Under the pieces are notes generated by a model. That model saw nothing but the letters and a program-made list of their open reading frames with translations. It searched no databases and was not told the DNA's origin. From an uncultured Lachnospira sp. (GTDB lineage Bacteria > Bacillota > Clostridia > Lachnospirales > Lachnospiraceae), in the NCBI GenBank assembly GCA_944381165.1, contig CALWKC010000012.1:1-64000 (forward strand): 64,000 nucleotides of DNA, given 5' to 3'. Made by a program: the position numbers and the translations under genes. Shown one piece after another: positions 1 through 8,361 of this stretch; position 1 is the first letter of the stretch; the number at the start of each line of letters is the position of its first letter.

Positions 1-28
1 TTATTGTGCCGCTCGCGGCGACTTGTAT

Positions 29-57
29 ATAATAGCACCCGCTTTAAGGCTTGTCAA
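29..57 (-). promoter_or_regulatory. Strong sigma-A promoter with phased A-tracts, firing off the left edge
   Basis: On the minus strand there is TTGACA (57-52), a 17-base spacer and TATTAT (34-29), preceded by TG one base before the -10 (extended -10). Upstream, three A-tracts of 6-7 bases (T-runs near 62-67, 72-78 and 84-89 on the plus strand) recur about every 11 bases, like an UP element or curved DNA. The transcript leaves the window at position 1. Such promoters often drive rRNA, tRNA or other stable RNA operons, but the gene itself is not visible, so its identity is inference. Confidence 0.7.
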
Positions 58-136
58 CAACTTTTTTCAACTTTTTTTACAACTTTTTTGAAATTTTATT
101 TTTCGGCTTTTTGATTACTGTTTCTGCATAAATATA

Positions 137-625
137 TTATAAATATATTTTTTCAAAAATCCTTTTTCCTGTTTCTGTTCTGAAAATTTGTCCATATACC
201 TTTTTTACAGCTTCAGGGCTCATATTGTCCTCGTGAGCATTCACAAGAAAATCAGCCTCTATCAGAATTTGATAATCCAAGCCGTCCACCTGATTGTATG
301 TATGATGATGTCCAATCAAATAACACACTCTGTCAATCACATCATTATCTGCTTCTAATGACTCCAAAATATTTCTTGCAACCACAGGTCCCTCTATCTC
401 CTGATATTTTCCGGCAGAGCTTGCATATTTGCGCTCACTCTCATGGATTCCTATGTCGTGAAGCACAGCAGCAGCTTCCAATATATACTGCTCTCGACTT
501 GACAGTCCCTCTCCCTCCCCTATCATCTTTGCAAATGCGTAAACCTTAAGAAAATGACTAATTCTTTTTATATCAGCGCCATCATATGATACCGCCTCTC
601 TCATTATATTTTCTATCGAAACCAT
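137..625 (-). CDS. HD-domain phosphohydrolase
   Basis: A 162-residue cytoplasmic protein of the HD superfamily of metal-dependent phosphohydrolases. Visible metal-ligand motifs are an early histidine (RISHFLKVY), the HD pair in VLHDIGIHE near residue 56, the later histidines in LIGHHHTYN near residue 105, and an aspartate in IEADFLVNA near residue 124. The length matches single-domain HD proteins. The substrate cannot be read from the sequence: nucleotides or nucleotide second messengers are usual for the family. It sits alone between the left-edge promoter and a TIGR04076 gene. Confidence 0.8.
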   Translation of the reverse strand: MVSIENIMREAVSYDGADIKRISHFLKVYAFAKMIGEGEGLSSREQYILEAAAVLHDIGIHESERKYASSAGKYQEIEGPVVARNILESLEADNDVIDRVCYLIGHHHTYNQVDGLDYQILIEADFLVNAHEDNMSPEAVKKVYGQIFRTETGKRIFEKIYL

Positions 626-680
626 TTATCTCCCCTTACAAATACTATTTCGGAAGCAAATCCGGTAACTGCCTGTTCAG

Positions 681-941
681 TTATTCATATATTTCAATTT
701 TAAAAACATTGATTGTATCCGCATCTGGACAGCAAAATACAGCAGTACCCGGCTCATTTCCCGGAACGCTGCCTCCGTAACGAAGAATATCTATATATGG
801 AAATGCAACATGCATAACCATAGGACATATTTTCCCCCTTTCCGTGTCAAAGTCAAATGTGTCTCCGATTTTATGACCCCTGTGACAGCCCTTTTCGCCC
901 TTTTGGTCTATCAGAGTTATTTTGATTTTTGGTCTTTTCAT
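681..941 (-). CDS. TIGR04076 family protein
   Basis: An 86-residue protein matching the TIGR04076 family, recognised by GCHRGHKIGD followed by FDFDTERGKICPM and a C-terminal FCCPDAD. The conserved cysteines suggest metal or redox chemistry, but no function is established for the family. I place the start at 941 rather than 971: AGAAGGAGG lies just upstream of the ATG at 941, while the upstream ATG has no ribosome binding site. A candidate promoter lies at 1051-1023. Nothing in the neighbourhood clarifies its role. Confidence 0.75.
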   Translation of the reverse strand: MKRPKIKITLIDQKGEKGCHRGHKIGDTFDFDTERGKICPMVMHVAFPYIDILRYGGSVPGNEPGTAVFCCPDADTINVFKIEIYE

Positions 942-1022
942 TGTCCGCCCTCCTTCTGAGACATCTGCCATACTGCCGGCACTTCAGTTCTTTTACAGCA
1001 TTTATACACATATTTAGAGTTT

Positions 1023-1051
1023 ATTTTAACAAAAGCCCTTTTATTTTTCAA
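1023..1051 (-). promoter_or_regulatory. Promoter for the TIGR04076 gene
   Basis: Minus-strand TTGAAA (1051-1046), 17-base spacer, TAAAAT (1028-1023), about 80 bases upstream of the start at 941. The rest of the 942-1218 gap shows no gene and no clear terminator. Confidence 0.5.
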
Positions 1052-1218
1052 TTACTCGAGCGCTATACTAAAGCCCGAATAAAAAAGACTGCCGTACCGC
1101 AAATTTTTACCCAAGCGTACAGATTGATTAAATATCAATATAATATGCTTTAAATATTTTTTGCAGCCCGGCAGCCTTAAATTACATAATGCACCCGGAT
1201 ATTCAGTTGATTTCAGGC

Positions 1219-1896
1219 TTACTCTCCGTCTAAAAAGTATCCTACATTTCTTACCGTTTTTATGCAGTTTCCCTCTGTGCCAAGCTTTTTGCGCAGAGAT
1301 TTTATATGAGCGTCTAGCGTTCTTGATGAAGCGTCATAATTACAGCTCCATATTTTTTCCATTATACTGTCCCTTGACAAAACAATTCCCTTATTTACCA
1401 TAAGATACCGCAAAAGCTCATATTCCTTGTAGGTGAGTTCCACATGCTTTTTGTTCGCATAGGCAGTATGCCTTTCATCATCAAGATATATCTGACCAGA
1501 TATTAAATATCTGTTTTCGTCTATCACTCCGATACGCCGAATAAGCGCTTTAACTCTTGATATAAGCTCCATTACACCGAACGGTTTTGTGATATAATCA
1601 TCGGCGCCCATATCAAGCCCCTTAACCACATCAAGTTCCGTAACTCTGCCAGTTACAAATATAACCGGTATACGGCATGTGTCCTGTTCAAGACGAATTT
1701 TGGAAAGGATACTAAGCCCGTCCTCATCAGGAAGTATTATGTCAAGCAATATAAGGTCGGGGGTCTGTTCCTCCATACGGCTGTAGAACTCAGCTGCACA
1801 TGAACATTCTACGGTACGGTATCCGACATCTCTTAGGGCAAAGCTTTCCGTCTCCCTAATTGTTCTGTCATCCTCGACTATATATATCAGAGCCAT
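1219..1896 (-). CDS. OmpR/PhoB-family response regulator beside the pst genes
   Basis: A 225-residue response regulator with an N-terminal receiver domain and a C-terminal winged-helix DNA-binding domain. The acidic pocket (VEDD), the phosphoacceptor aspartate in LILLDIILPDEDG near residue 52, and the switch lysine in DYITKPFG near residue 104 are all present. The winged helix is recognisable from VELTYKEYELLRYL and the C-terminal VRNVGYFLD. It lies 12 bases downstream of phoU at the end of the pst cluster, so a role in phosphate control is likely. No histidine kinase gene lies next to it in this window, so its partner is unknown. Confidence 0.85.
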   Translation of the reverse strand: MALIYIVEDDRTIRETESFALRDVGYRTVECSCAAEFYSRMEEQTPDLILLDIILPDEDGLSILSKIRLEQDTCRIPVIFVTGRVTELDVVKGLDMGADDYITKPFGVMELISRVKALIRRIGVIDENRYLISGQIYLDDERHTAYANKKHVELTYKEYELLRYLMVNKGIVLSRDSIMEKIWSCNYDASSRTLDAHIKSLRKKLGTEGNCIKTVRNVGYFLDGE

Positions 1897-1908
1897 ATCC
1901 TTTTCCTC

Positions 1909-2553
1909 TTACTCCTCATGATGACCCGTAATAGAAAAAATAACCCATTCCGATATATTTGTTGCATGGTCGCCTATTCTCTCCATATATTTTGCAACCA
2001 TTAAAAGATTAGCCGCCTGCTCTCCGGAATCCACATTTTCATGTATCATCCCGATTAATTCCTGCTTTACGGTATTAAACAGCTCGTCAACCTCATCGTC
2101 CATCTTTATGACACGCTCTGCCAAGCCCATATCCTTATTTACAAAGGCCTCGATACTGCCTTTAAGCATCTCCATTGACTTTTTAGCCATCTGCTGAATA
2201 TGGTCAAGCTTTTTAATATACGGCTCATTTGCCATTAATATTGTAATCTCAGAAATATCAGATGCATGGTCACCGATTCTTTCCATATCTGTAATCATTT
2301 TAAGGGCTGACGAAATAAGACGCAAATCCCTTGCAACCGGCTGCTGCTGTAAAAGCAGCTTAAGACAAAGGTTTTCAATATCGCGCTCCTGACGGTCGAT
2401 AGGACCGTCAGCTTCTATCGCTTCCCTTGCAAGCTCCACATCCTGATTTACCAACGCGTTGACAGCCGTCTCAATAGCCCTCTCAATCATATTTCCCATC
2501 TCAATCAGCTCGTCATTCAAAGTGCAAAGCTGCTTATCAAATCTATTTCTCAT
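1909..2553 (-). CDS. phoU: Phosphate signalling protein PhoU
   Basis: A 214-residue protein made of two PhoU repeats, each with the metal-binding signature: MERIGDHASDI in the first half and MERIGDHATNI in the second. PhoU couples the Pst transporter to Pho two-component signalling and limits phosphate uptake. I use the ATG at 2553 (MRNRF), which has GGAG six bases upstream; the in-frame ATG at 2565 overlaps that ribosome binding site. It follows pstB by 69 bases and precedes the response regulator by 12, as in a typical pst operon. Confidence 0.92.
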   Translation of the reverse strand: MRNRFDKQLCTLNDELIEMGNMIERAIETAVNALVNQDVELAREAIEADGPIDRQERDIENLCLKLLLQQQPVARDLRLISSALKMITDMERIGDHASDISEITILMANEPYIKKLDHIQQMAKKSMEMLKGSIEAFVNKDMGLAERVIKMDDEVDELFNTVKQELIGMIHENVDSGEQAANLLMVAKYMERIGDHATNISEWVIFSITGHHEE

Positions 2554-2622
2554 ACTAATCTCCATTCCCGTGCAAACGCGGCACTAAAATTTTCCACATA
2601 CAGACAACCGACGCACACAATA

Positions 2623-3399
2623 TCATCCGAAACGTCCGGTTATGTAATCCTCAGTCTTTTTATTCTTCGGCATAGAAAACAGCTGCTCTGTACTTCCGTA
2701 CTCTATCATCTCACCCAGCAGGAAAAACGCGGTATTATCCGAAATTCTTGTAGCCTGCTGCATATTATGAGTTACCATGATAATAGTATATTTATTTTTA
2801 AGCTCTACCGCCAAATCTTCAATTCTTGATGTAGAAATAGGATCAAGAGCTGATGTAGGCTCATCCATTAAAATCACCTCAGGCTCTACAGCGAGAGTTC
2901 TTGCTATACACAGACGCTGCTGCTGTCCTCCGGACAGTCCAAGAGCCGACTTTTTAAGGCGGTCCTTTACCTCGTCCCATATTGCCGCCTGCTTTAAAGA
3001 CTTCTCGACAATAATATCCAAATCGGCTTTTTTATGAACTCCGAAAAGGCGCGGTCCATACGCAATGTTGTCATAGACACTCTTGGGAAACGGATTAGGC
3101 TGCTGAAAAACCATTCCTACGCGGTGTCTTAACGTAATAGCATCCATATCGGCAAAAATATCCTGTCCGTCAAGATATACATTACCGTCAATCTTTACAT
3201 TTTCCACAAGGTCATTCATTCTGTTGAGCGTTTTCAAGAATGTTGATTTTCCGCAGCCGGATGGACCAATAAACGCAGTAATCTGATTTTTCTTTATATT
3301 CATGTTTACATTTTTAAGCGCATGAAAATCGCCGTAATACAAATTCAGATCTTTAATTTCAAACTTATTCTGCTCCTGAACTTCAAACTTATTTTCCAT
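2623..3399 (-). CDS. pstB: Phosphate ABC transporter ATPase PstB
   Basis: A 258-residue ABC ATPase that powers high-affinity phosphate uptake. Visible motifs are the Walker [10 protein letters not shown] near residue 43, the signature [12 protein letters not shown] and the Walker [14 protein letters not shown]. The order and the characteristic stretch [15 protein letters not shown] are specific to PstB. It acts on the cytoplasmic face with PstA and PstC. It lies 56 bases after pstA in the same direction, and is likely co-transcribed. Confidence 0.95.
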   Translation of the reverse strand: MENKFEVQEQNKFEIKDLNLYYGDFHALKNVNMNIKKNQITAFIGPSGCGKSTFLKTLNRMNDLVENVKIDGNVYLDGQDIFADMDAITLRHRVGMVFQQPNPFPKSVYDNIAYGPRLFGVHKKADLDIIVEKSLKQAAIWDEVKDRLKKSALGLSGGQQQRLCIARTLAVEPEVILMDEPTSALDPISTSRIEDLAVELKNKYTIIMVTHNMQQATRISDNTAFFLLGEMIEYGSTEQLFSMPKNKKTEDYITGRFG

Positions 3400-3455
3400 A
3401 AAAATATTCCTTTCATCCTGTCAGCTATTCTGCACGACTTTTATTTTAATAATAT

Positions 3456-4331
3456 TTAAGCCTTTTCGCCCGAATTTTTCTTATTAATTCTGTTACTCAA
3501 AACATTTGCGCCGATGCTGAATGCGAGTACAAGTATAAGCAGCACCGCAGATGCGAGATTGGCAAGGTCCTGATTTTGACCGTTGACCTGCAAATCCCAT
3601 ATCTGTAAAGACAATGTCTCAGCAGAACGGAAAGGATTAAGCGGGCATGTAGGAGATGACAAATCCCAGTTTGACCAGCGGATATTTGTTCCCGAGCCTG
3701 TCGTGTACAAAAGCACGGCTGCCTCGCCGAAGCCTCGTCCTGCGGCAAGTATAATTCCGGTCATAATTCTTGGAAGACAAGCAGGAAGCAGTACATGGAA
3801 AATTGCCTGCCACCTTGTTGAGCCGAGTCCCATGCTCGCCTCAAAATATCCCGGCGGAAGTCCTCTTATCGCGTCCTCTGTCGTGGTTGTAATAAGCGGA
3901 AGCGTGAGTATTGATACTGAAAGCGCACCCGCCATAAGGCTCTTATCCAGCCCCATTATTACAAGAAAAACAAGGTATCCGAAAAGTCCAACAACAATAG
4001 AAGGCAGAGATGAAAGCGTCTCAATACACATTCTTATAAATTTTGTGACAATACCTTCTTTTGAATATTTAGCAAGATAAATACCGGCAAAAGCACCGAT
4101 TGGCACTGTGATCAACAGTGATAAAAATACAAGATAAATAGTATTAAAAAGCTGATTTCCTATACTTCCGCGTCTTGCAAATTTAAACATAGACAGCTTG
4201 GCGCCTGCAAAGCCTTTTATAATGACATATCCGGCAAAGGACGCCAACAGCACAAAAAAGAATACCGCTATGCAGTAAAATATAATTGTCATAACGCGGT
4301 CAGCTCTTTTTGCTCGATTAATTCTGTTCAT
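3456..4331 (-). CDS. pstA: Phosphate ABC transporter permease PstA
   Basis: A 291-residue integral membrane permease with six predicted hydrophobic segments. The cytoplasmic coupling loop is readable as EASMGLGSTRWQAIFHVLLP. It forms the membrane channel together with PstC. Its start overlaps the 3' end of pstC by 14 bases, consistent with translational coupling. The region between the last two membrane segments carries a serine- and asparagine-rich loop typical of PstA. Confidence 0.93.
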   Translation of the reverse strand: MNRINRAKRADRVMTIIFYCIAVFFFVLLASFAGYVIIKGFAGAKLSMFKFARRGSIGNQLFNTIYLVFLSLLITVPIGAFAGIYLAKYSKEGIVTKFIRMCIETLSSLPSIVVGLFGYLVFLVIMGLDKSLMAGALSVSILTLPLITTTTEDAIRGLPPGYFEASMGLGSTRWQAIFHVLLPACLPRIMTGIILAAGRGFGEAAVLLYTTGSGTNIRWSNWDLSSPTCPLNPFRSAETLSLQIWDLQVNGQNQDLANLASAVLLILVLAFSIGANVLSNRINKKNSGEKA

Positions 4332-5277
4332 TGGCAGCCTCCATTTTTGCTCTTATTGATTTCTTAGCGGCTCTTCCCGACGTCTCAGGCTTTTTCCTTG
4401 ATAAAAAGTGAATAAGGAAGATAAACAGCAGTGAAATAAGGAACAGAAGAAGAGCCAGCGTCCAAAGCGCGGTTTTTGTCTCCCCGCCCTCCATCGCATT
4501 TCCCATTTGAGCCGTAATTTCTGTTGTAAGTGATTTTGTAGTAGAAAAAATACTTGTAGGAAGAGCCGTTGTCTGTCCTATAACCATTGCAACCGCAAGC
4601 GCTTCTCCGAACGCCCTTGCAAGTCCCAGTATGATTGCTGAAAATATTCCCGAAGCAGAAGCCGGAAGAACTATCTTATAAATTGTCTGCCAGCGTGTCG
4701 AGCCCATACCGTACGCTCCCATTCTGTACTCCCTCGGAACTGACCTTATAGCGTCAGCCGACACACTTGTAATCGTAGGGAATATCATAATCGCAAGGAC
4801 AAGTCCTGCCGCAAGAATAGAGTGACCAACCTGCCTGTCGAATATATTTCTGATTGCGGGAACTAAGACCGTAAGACCTACCCAGCCGTACACAACTGAA
4901 GGAATTCCTGCAAAAATCTGAATGACAGGACGGTAGAACTTCTCACCGAATTTCGGAGAAATCTCCGTCATAAATATTGCCGAGCCCAAAGCAAACGGCG
5001 TGGCTATGAGCAGCCCCAATCCGCAGGTGCTAAGAGACCCCACAATAAAAATAAGTGTTCCTACAGAGCCGCCGCCCTCCATATTGTCCACCGGCGCCCA
5101 GTCCGCAGAAAACAAAAACTCGCCTATTGTGTGATTAAATTTCAGAAATGTACCCGACCCTTTATATACGAGAAACGCACCTATTACCAATGTAATCACA
5201 ATTACAAAAAGGCCGCAAATGGTGACGATTGTACGCCACAGATATTCTTTGGCAAACATGCCCTTTTTACTATTCAT
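4318..5277 (-). CDS. pstC: Phosphate ABC transporter permease PstC
   Basis: A 319-residue permease with an N-terminal membrane segment (TIVTICGLFVIVITLVIGAF) and five further hydrophobic segments. The coupling loop is MGAYGMGSTRWQTIYKIVLP. The C-terminus ends in a basic tail (RKKPETSGRAAKK). It pairs with PstA. A stable hairpin in the 115-base gap from pstS may allow PstS to be made in excess over the permeases. Confidence 0.93.
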   Translation of the reverse strand: MNSKKGMFAKEYLWRTIVTICGLFVIVITLVIGAFLVYKGSGTFLKFNHTIGEFLFSADWAPVDNMEGGGSVGTLIFIVGSLSTCGLGLLIATPFALGSAIFMTEISPKFGEKFYRPVIQIFAGIPSVVYGWVGLTVLVPAIRNIFDRQVGHSILAAGLVLAIMIFPTITSVSADAIRSVPREYRMGAYGMGSTRWQTIYKIVLPASASGIFSAIILGLARAFGEALAVAMVIGQTTALPTSIFSTTKSLTTEITAQMGNAMEGGETKTALWTLALLLFLISLLFIFLIHFLSRKKPETSGRAAKKSIRAKMEAANEQN

Positions 5278-5309
5278 ATAATACCGCTCCTATTTCTTCA
5301 TGCATATGC

Positions 5310-5340
5310 AGGCGGGCAAATTTTAACGCCATGCCCGCCT
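5310..5340 (-). terminator. Hairpin between pstS and pstC
   Basis: A perfect 9-base stem (AGGCGGGCA with TGCCCGCCT) and a 13-base loop. It is not followed by a T-run, so it is better read as an attenuator or mRNA-stabilising hairpin than a full terminator. Such elements between binding-protein and permease genes commonly raise the ratio of binding protein to permease. Confidence 0.55.
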
Positions 5341-5392
5341 CATACTTATTTCGTATTTATTTTATTTTTGGGGTTTATAGGAACTATGCTTA

Positions 5393-6298
5393 TTAGTGTT
5401 CTTTTACCTGCATCTTTGAAGATACGCCGTAGCCGAGGGTTTCCATTTTCTCGCCGTACTCATCTGACATAATGTAGTCAAGGAATTCCTGTGTAACCTC
5501 ATCAGGTGTGCCCTTTGTGTACATATGCTCATAAGTCCAAACCGGATATTTTCCGCTGTATGTATTCTCAAGCGTAGGCTCTACACCGTCTATTGAAATT
5601 GTGTCAACGCCTGTCTCATCTACGAGGTAAGAAAGAGCCACATATCCGATAGCACCTTTTGTAGACTTAACATTCTGAAGAAGTACGCCTGAATCATCTG
5701 TTTCCATTGACTTGTTTGAAGCCTCGTCAGCTCCGTCCAAAGCATATTTCTTAAATGTTGCTCTTGTACCTGATGACTCAGGACGTGTAATCAATACGAT
5801 ATTTTCGTCAGCTCCGCCTACTTCCTTCCAGTTTGTAATCTTGCCTGTGAAAATATCTATGAGCTGCTGCTTTGTAAGATTTGTAACACCGCTCTCTGTA
5901 ACATCCTTATTAACAATCGGAGCCATTGTCACAACACATACTCTGTGGTCTACAAGCTCTGCTGCCTTTGCTGCGTCAAGCTTCTCAGAAGCCTCAACAT
6001 CAGAGTTACCGATGTCTACTGTTCCCTCTGAAACCTGCTTAAGACCCTCGCCTGAGCCGCCTGCGTCAACAGTGATATTTACATCAGGATATTTTTCGTT
6101 AAATGCGTCAACCGCGTCGTCAACCAACGGCTTTAATGCAGAAGAGCCTGCCGCTGTAATGCTTCCTGTAAGATTTGCGTCATCTGAGCCGTCACTGCCT
6201 GTGCTGCTTGCATTATTTCCGCATCCTGTAAGCAAGCCAACCATGCACATAACACTCATTGTTACCGCAATTGTTTTTTTGCCAAATTGTTTTTTCAT
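5393..6298 (-). CDS. pstS: Phosphate-binding lipoprotein PstS
   Basis: A 301-residue extracytoplasmic phosphate-binding protein. It has a lipoprotein signal peptide: basic start MKKQFGKK, a hydrophobic core and the lipobox LLTGC, so the mature protein begins at Cys26 and is membrane-anchored. Phosphate-ligand motifs typical of the family are GSSALKPL near the start of the mature protein, GGSGEGLKQV, and TRPESSGTRATF. It is the first gene of the pst cluster. Its upstream region has a -10 element but no good -35, which fits an activator-dependent promoter. Confidence 0.95.
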   Translation of the reverse strand: MKKQFGKKTIAVTMSVMCMVGLLTGCGNNASSTGSDGSDDANLTGSITAAGSSALKPLVDDAVDAFNEKYPDVNITVDAGGSGEGLKQVSEGTVDIGNSDVEASEKLDAAKAAELVDHRVCVVTMAPIVNKDVTESGVTNLTKQQLIDIFTGKITNWKEVGGADENIVLITRPESSGTRATFKKYALDGADEASNKSMETDDSGVLLQNVKSTKGAIGYVALSYLVDETGVDTISIDGVEPTLENTYSGKYPVWTYEHMYTKGTPDEVTQEFLDYIMSDEYGEKMETLGYGVSSKMQVKEH

Positions 6299-6345
6299 TT
6301 TTACTTCCTCTTCTTTCTTTATGAGTTTTTTCTTTCAACACTGAT

Positions 6346-6420
6346 AATATACATAAACTTATGTTAAATTTACTATCATGTTTTCCTTAAATATTTGTAA
6401 AGCTTAAGTAAATAATCCGA
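6346..6420 (-). promoter_or_regulatory. Candidate Pho-regulated promoter of pstS
   Basis: Reading the minus strand, TATATT (6351-6346) lies about 50 bases upstream of the pstS start. The hexamer 17 bases further up (AGTAAA) is a poor -35. Upstream are direct repeats about 11 bases apart with TTTACA and TTAAGG, and TTTAAC and TTTATG, resembling the TT(A/T)ACA half-sites bound by PhoP-type regulators. This is a pattern match only. Confidence 0.3.
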
Positions 6421-6427
6421 CTTCGTT

Positions 6428-6464
6428 AAAAAAAGAGCAAAGCCCGATTTATCAGGCTTTGCTC
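6428..6464 (-). terminator. Intrinsic terminator after mtaB
   Basis: A perfect 10-base stem (GAGCAAAGCC/GGCTTTGCTC) followed by seven T residues on the minus strand, 75 bases after the mtaB stop. It separates mtaB from the pst cluster. Confidence 0.88.
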
Positions 6465-6538
6465 CATGTGTGTTAAATTTATTTTACATTGATTTTAAAT
6501 TCATCTCAAATTATTTCAATTTCAGACGTGACTTTAAC

Positions 6539-7903
6539 CTAATTACGGACTGTTCCCTGCATTACAATGCCATTATCTGTAAGCCCGGTGAGCGTGACAT
6601 TCACAATAGTGTTTACATAACCCTGAAAATCGTCGGATGTTCCCTGTTTAGCATATACCTCTGCCTCTTCACACGGAATTCTTACGCGTATGTAATTCGG
6701 AGTAAATCCCATAAAATATGGTTTCCCGTCAATATTTTCTATCTCCTCGATAAGAACATCAGCCCGGCTTCCCGCAAACATTGTTCTGTACGCCCTCGAC
6801 ATATCGCTTTCAAGCTTTAAAAGCTCAGAGCTTCTGCGCGACTTGACGCTCTCGTCAACCTGCCCCTCCATTTTGTCCGCGACAGTTCCTTTTCTTCTTG
6901 AATATTTGAAAATGTGCATCTCATAAAAATGTACCCTTTCAAGAAAATCTCGTGTTATTTTAAACTCTTCCTCTGTCTCCTGCGGAAATCCCACAATTAC
7001 ATCTGTCGTAATTGCCGGATTATCAAAATATTTCCTCAGGAGCTCACATTTCTCAATATACTCCTGTGTACTATATTTTCTGTTCATTCTCTTTAAAACG
7101 GAATCACAGCCGCTTTGAAGCGATAGATGAAAATGAGGACACACCTTTCGGCTTGACGCTATTGTCTCCGCAAATTCTTCCGTTATAATTCTCGGCTCCA
7201 GAGAGCCCAGACGTATGCGCTCAAGTCCCTCTATTTTGTCAAGCCGCATTATCACATCAAGAAGCGAGCCCTCACCGCTGTCGGCTCCGTAAGAGCTTAA
7301 ATGAATTCCTGTGAGTACAACTTCTTTAAAACCTTTGTTTACGAGTCTTGAAACTTCGTCAACTATATCCTCAATACCGCGGCTTCTTATTCTTCCTCTT
7401 GTATAAGGTATAATACAGTATGAACAAAATTGATTGCAGCCGTCCTGTATTTTAATGTAAGCTCTCGTGTGAGTATCCACCTCTTCAAGCTTGAGCGCCT
7501 CATACTCCTGACTCTCCCCGAGGTCTGCAAGCATACTGTTCTTTTTATTATCTCTGTAATATGCATCGAGAGCCTCGACTATATTTATTTTACAGTTATT
7601 TCCAAGCACTATATCAACCGCGCTGTCACCGGCAGCCTTCTGGGCGTCGGCATTCACATAACAGCCCGCCGCTACAACAACCGCATCCGGGTTCATTTTT
7701 TTTGCCCTATGAAGCATCTGCCTTGACTTCCTGTCAGCTATATTTGTGACAGAACATGTATTTATAATGTAGACATCTGCCGGAACATTTTCGTCAAAAG
7801 GCACAATGTCATATCCCGCATGCTTGAGAAGCTGTTCCATAGATTCAGCCTCATATGAATTAACCTTACAGCCTAAGCTGTGTATCGCAACTGTTCTCGT
7901 CAT
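6539..7903 (-). CDS. mtaB: tRNA t6A37 methylthiotransferase MtaB
   Basis: A 454-residue radical-SAM methylthiotransferase that converts t6A to ms2t6A at position 37 of tRNAs. The N-terminal UPF0004 domain carries the GCKVN signature that separates MtaB from MiaB (GCQMN), plus cysteines in NTCSVTN and AAGCYVN for the second iron-sulfur cluster. The radical-SAM motif CNQFCSYC lies near residue 150. A TRAM-like domain closes the protein. I prefer the ATG two codons after the upstream TTG because GGAG is well spaced before it. A good terminator follows. Confidence 0.92.
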   Translation of the reverse strand: MTRTVAIHSLGCKVNSYEAESMEQLLKHAGYDIVPFDENVPADVYIINTCSVTNIADRKSRQMLHRAKKMNPDAVVVAAGCYVNADAQKAAGDSAVDIVLGNNCKINIVEALDAYYRDNKKNSMLADLGESQEYEALKLEEVDTHTRAYIKIQDGCNQFCSYCIIPYTRGRIRSRGIEDIVDEVSRLVNKGFKEVVLTGIHLSSYGADSGEGSLLDVIMRLDKIEGLERIRLGSLEPRIITEEFAETIASSRKVCPHFHLSLQSGCDSVLKRMNRKYSTQEYIEKCELLRKYFDNPAITTDVIVGFPQETEEEFKITRDFLERVHFYEMHIFKYSRRKGTVADKMEGQVDESVKSRRSSELLKLESDMSRAYRTMFAGSRADVLIEEIENIDGKPYFMGFTPNYIRVRIPCEEAEVYAKQGTSDDFQGYVNTIVNVTLTGLTDNGIVMQGTVRN

Positions 7904-7947
7904 TCTCAATCTCCGTTAAACTTTTCCGTTATTCGCCATAATTTTTA

Positions 7948-7975
7948 TTGACATGTTTTTTTTATTCTTTATAAT
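7948..7975 (+). promoter_or_regulatory. Promoter for the HPr-like gene
   Basis: TTGACA (7948-7953), a 16-base T-rich spacer and a perfect TATAAT (7970-7975), 68 bases upstream of the start codon at 8044. Confidence 0.75.
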
Positions 7976-8043
7976 ATTTAGTAGAGAAACGTGATACCGG
8001 ATAACCTTTCCGGCAGTCACAAAATGTATTTTAGGAGGGCTTT

Positions 8044-8274
8044 ATGAAAACCGTAAAGATTTCATTAAATTCAATAGACAAGGTAAAATCCTTTGTCAAC
8101 GACATCACAAAATTTGATATTGATTTCGATTTAGTATCGGGAAGATATGTAATTGATGCCAAGTCAATAATGGGTATTTTCAGTCTTGACCTGTCAAAGC
8201 CAATAGACTTAAACATTCACGCAGACAATGACATCGACACAATATTGGCAGTACTTGCTCCTTATATGGTATAA
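8044..8274 (+). CDS. HPr-fold protein lacking the phosphorylated histidine
   Basis: A 76-residue protein with the HPr fold. The second half matches HPr around the regulatory serine (DAKSIMGIFSL, equivalent to Ser46). The N-terminal active-site loop that should read GLHARP is replaced by NSIDKVKS, so the His15 phosphoryl acceptor is absent. It cannot act as a normal PTS phosphocarrier. It could act like Crh as a serine-phosphorylated regulator, which is inference. It has a strong ribosome binding site (AGGAGGG) and its own promoter, and stands alone between divergent mtaB and convergent thiI. Confidence 0.7.
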   Translation: MKTVKISLNSIDKVKSFVNDITKFDIDFDLVSGRYVIDAKSIMGIFSLDLSKPIDLNIHADNDIDTILAVLAPYMV

Positions 8275-8310
8275 GTGCGCCATATTTCTCATAGACACTT
8301 CTCACGACGA

Positions 8311-8356
8311 AGGGCATATAATCAGTTCTGTGGCTGCACAGACGATTATATGCCCT
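8311..8356 (+). terminator. Long hairpin between convergent HPr-like gene and thiI
   Basis: A 13-base perfect stem (AGGGCATATAATC/GATTATATGCCCT) enclosing a second small stem CTGTG/CACAG. T-runs are weak on both sides (TTGCCTT on the plus side). It occupies the convergent gap and probably ends transcription in both directions. Confidence 0.6.
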
Positions 8357-8361
8357 TTGCC

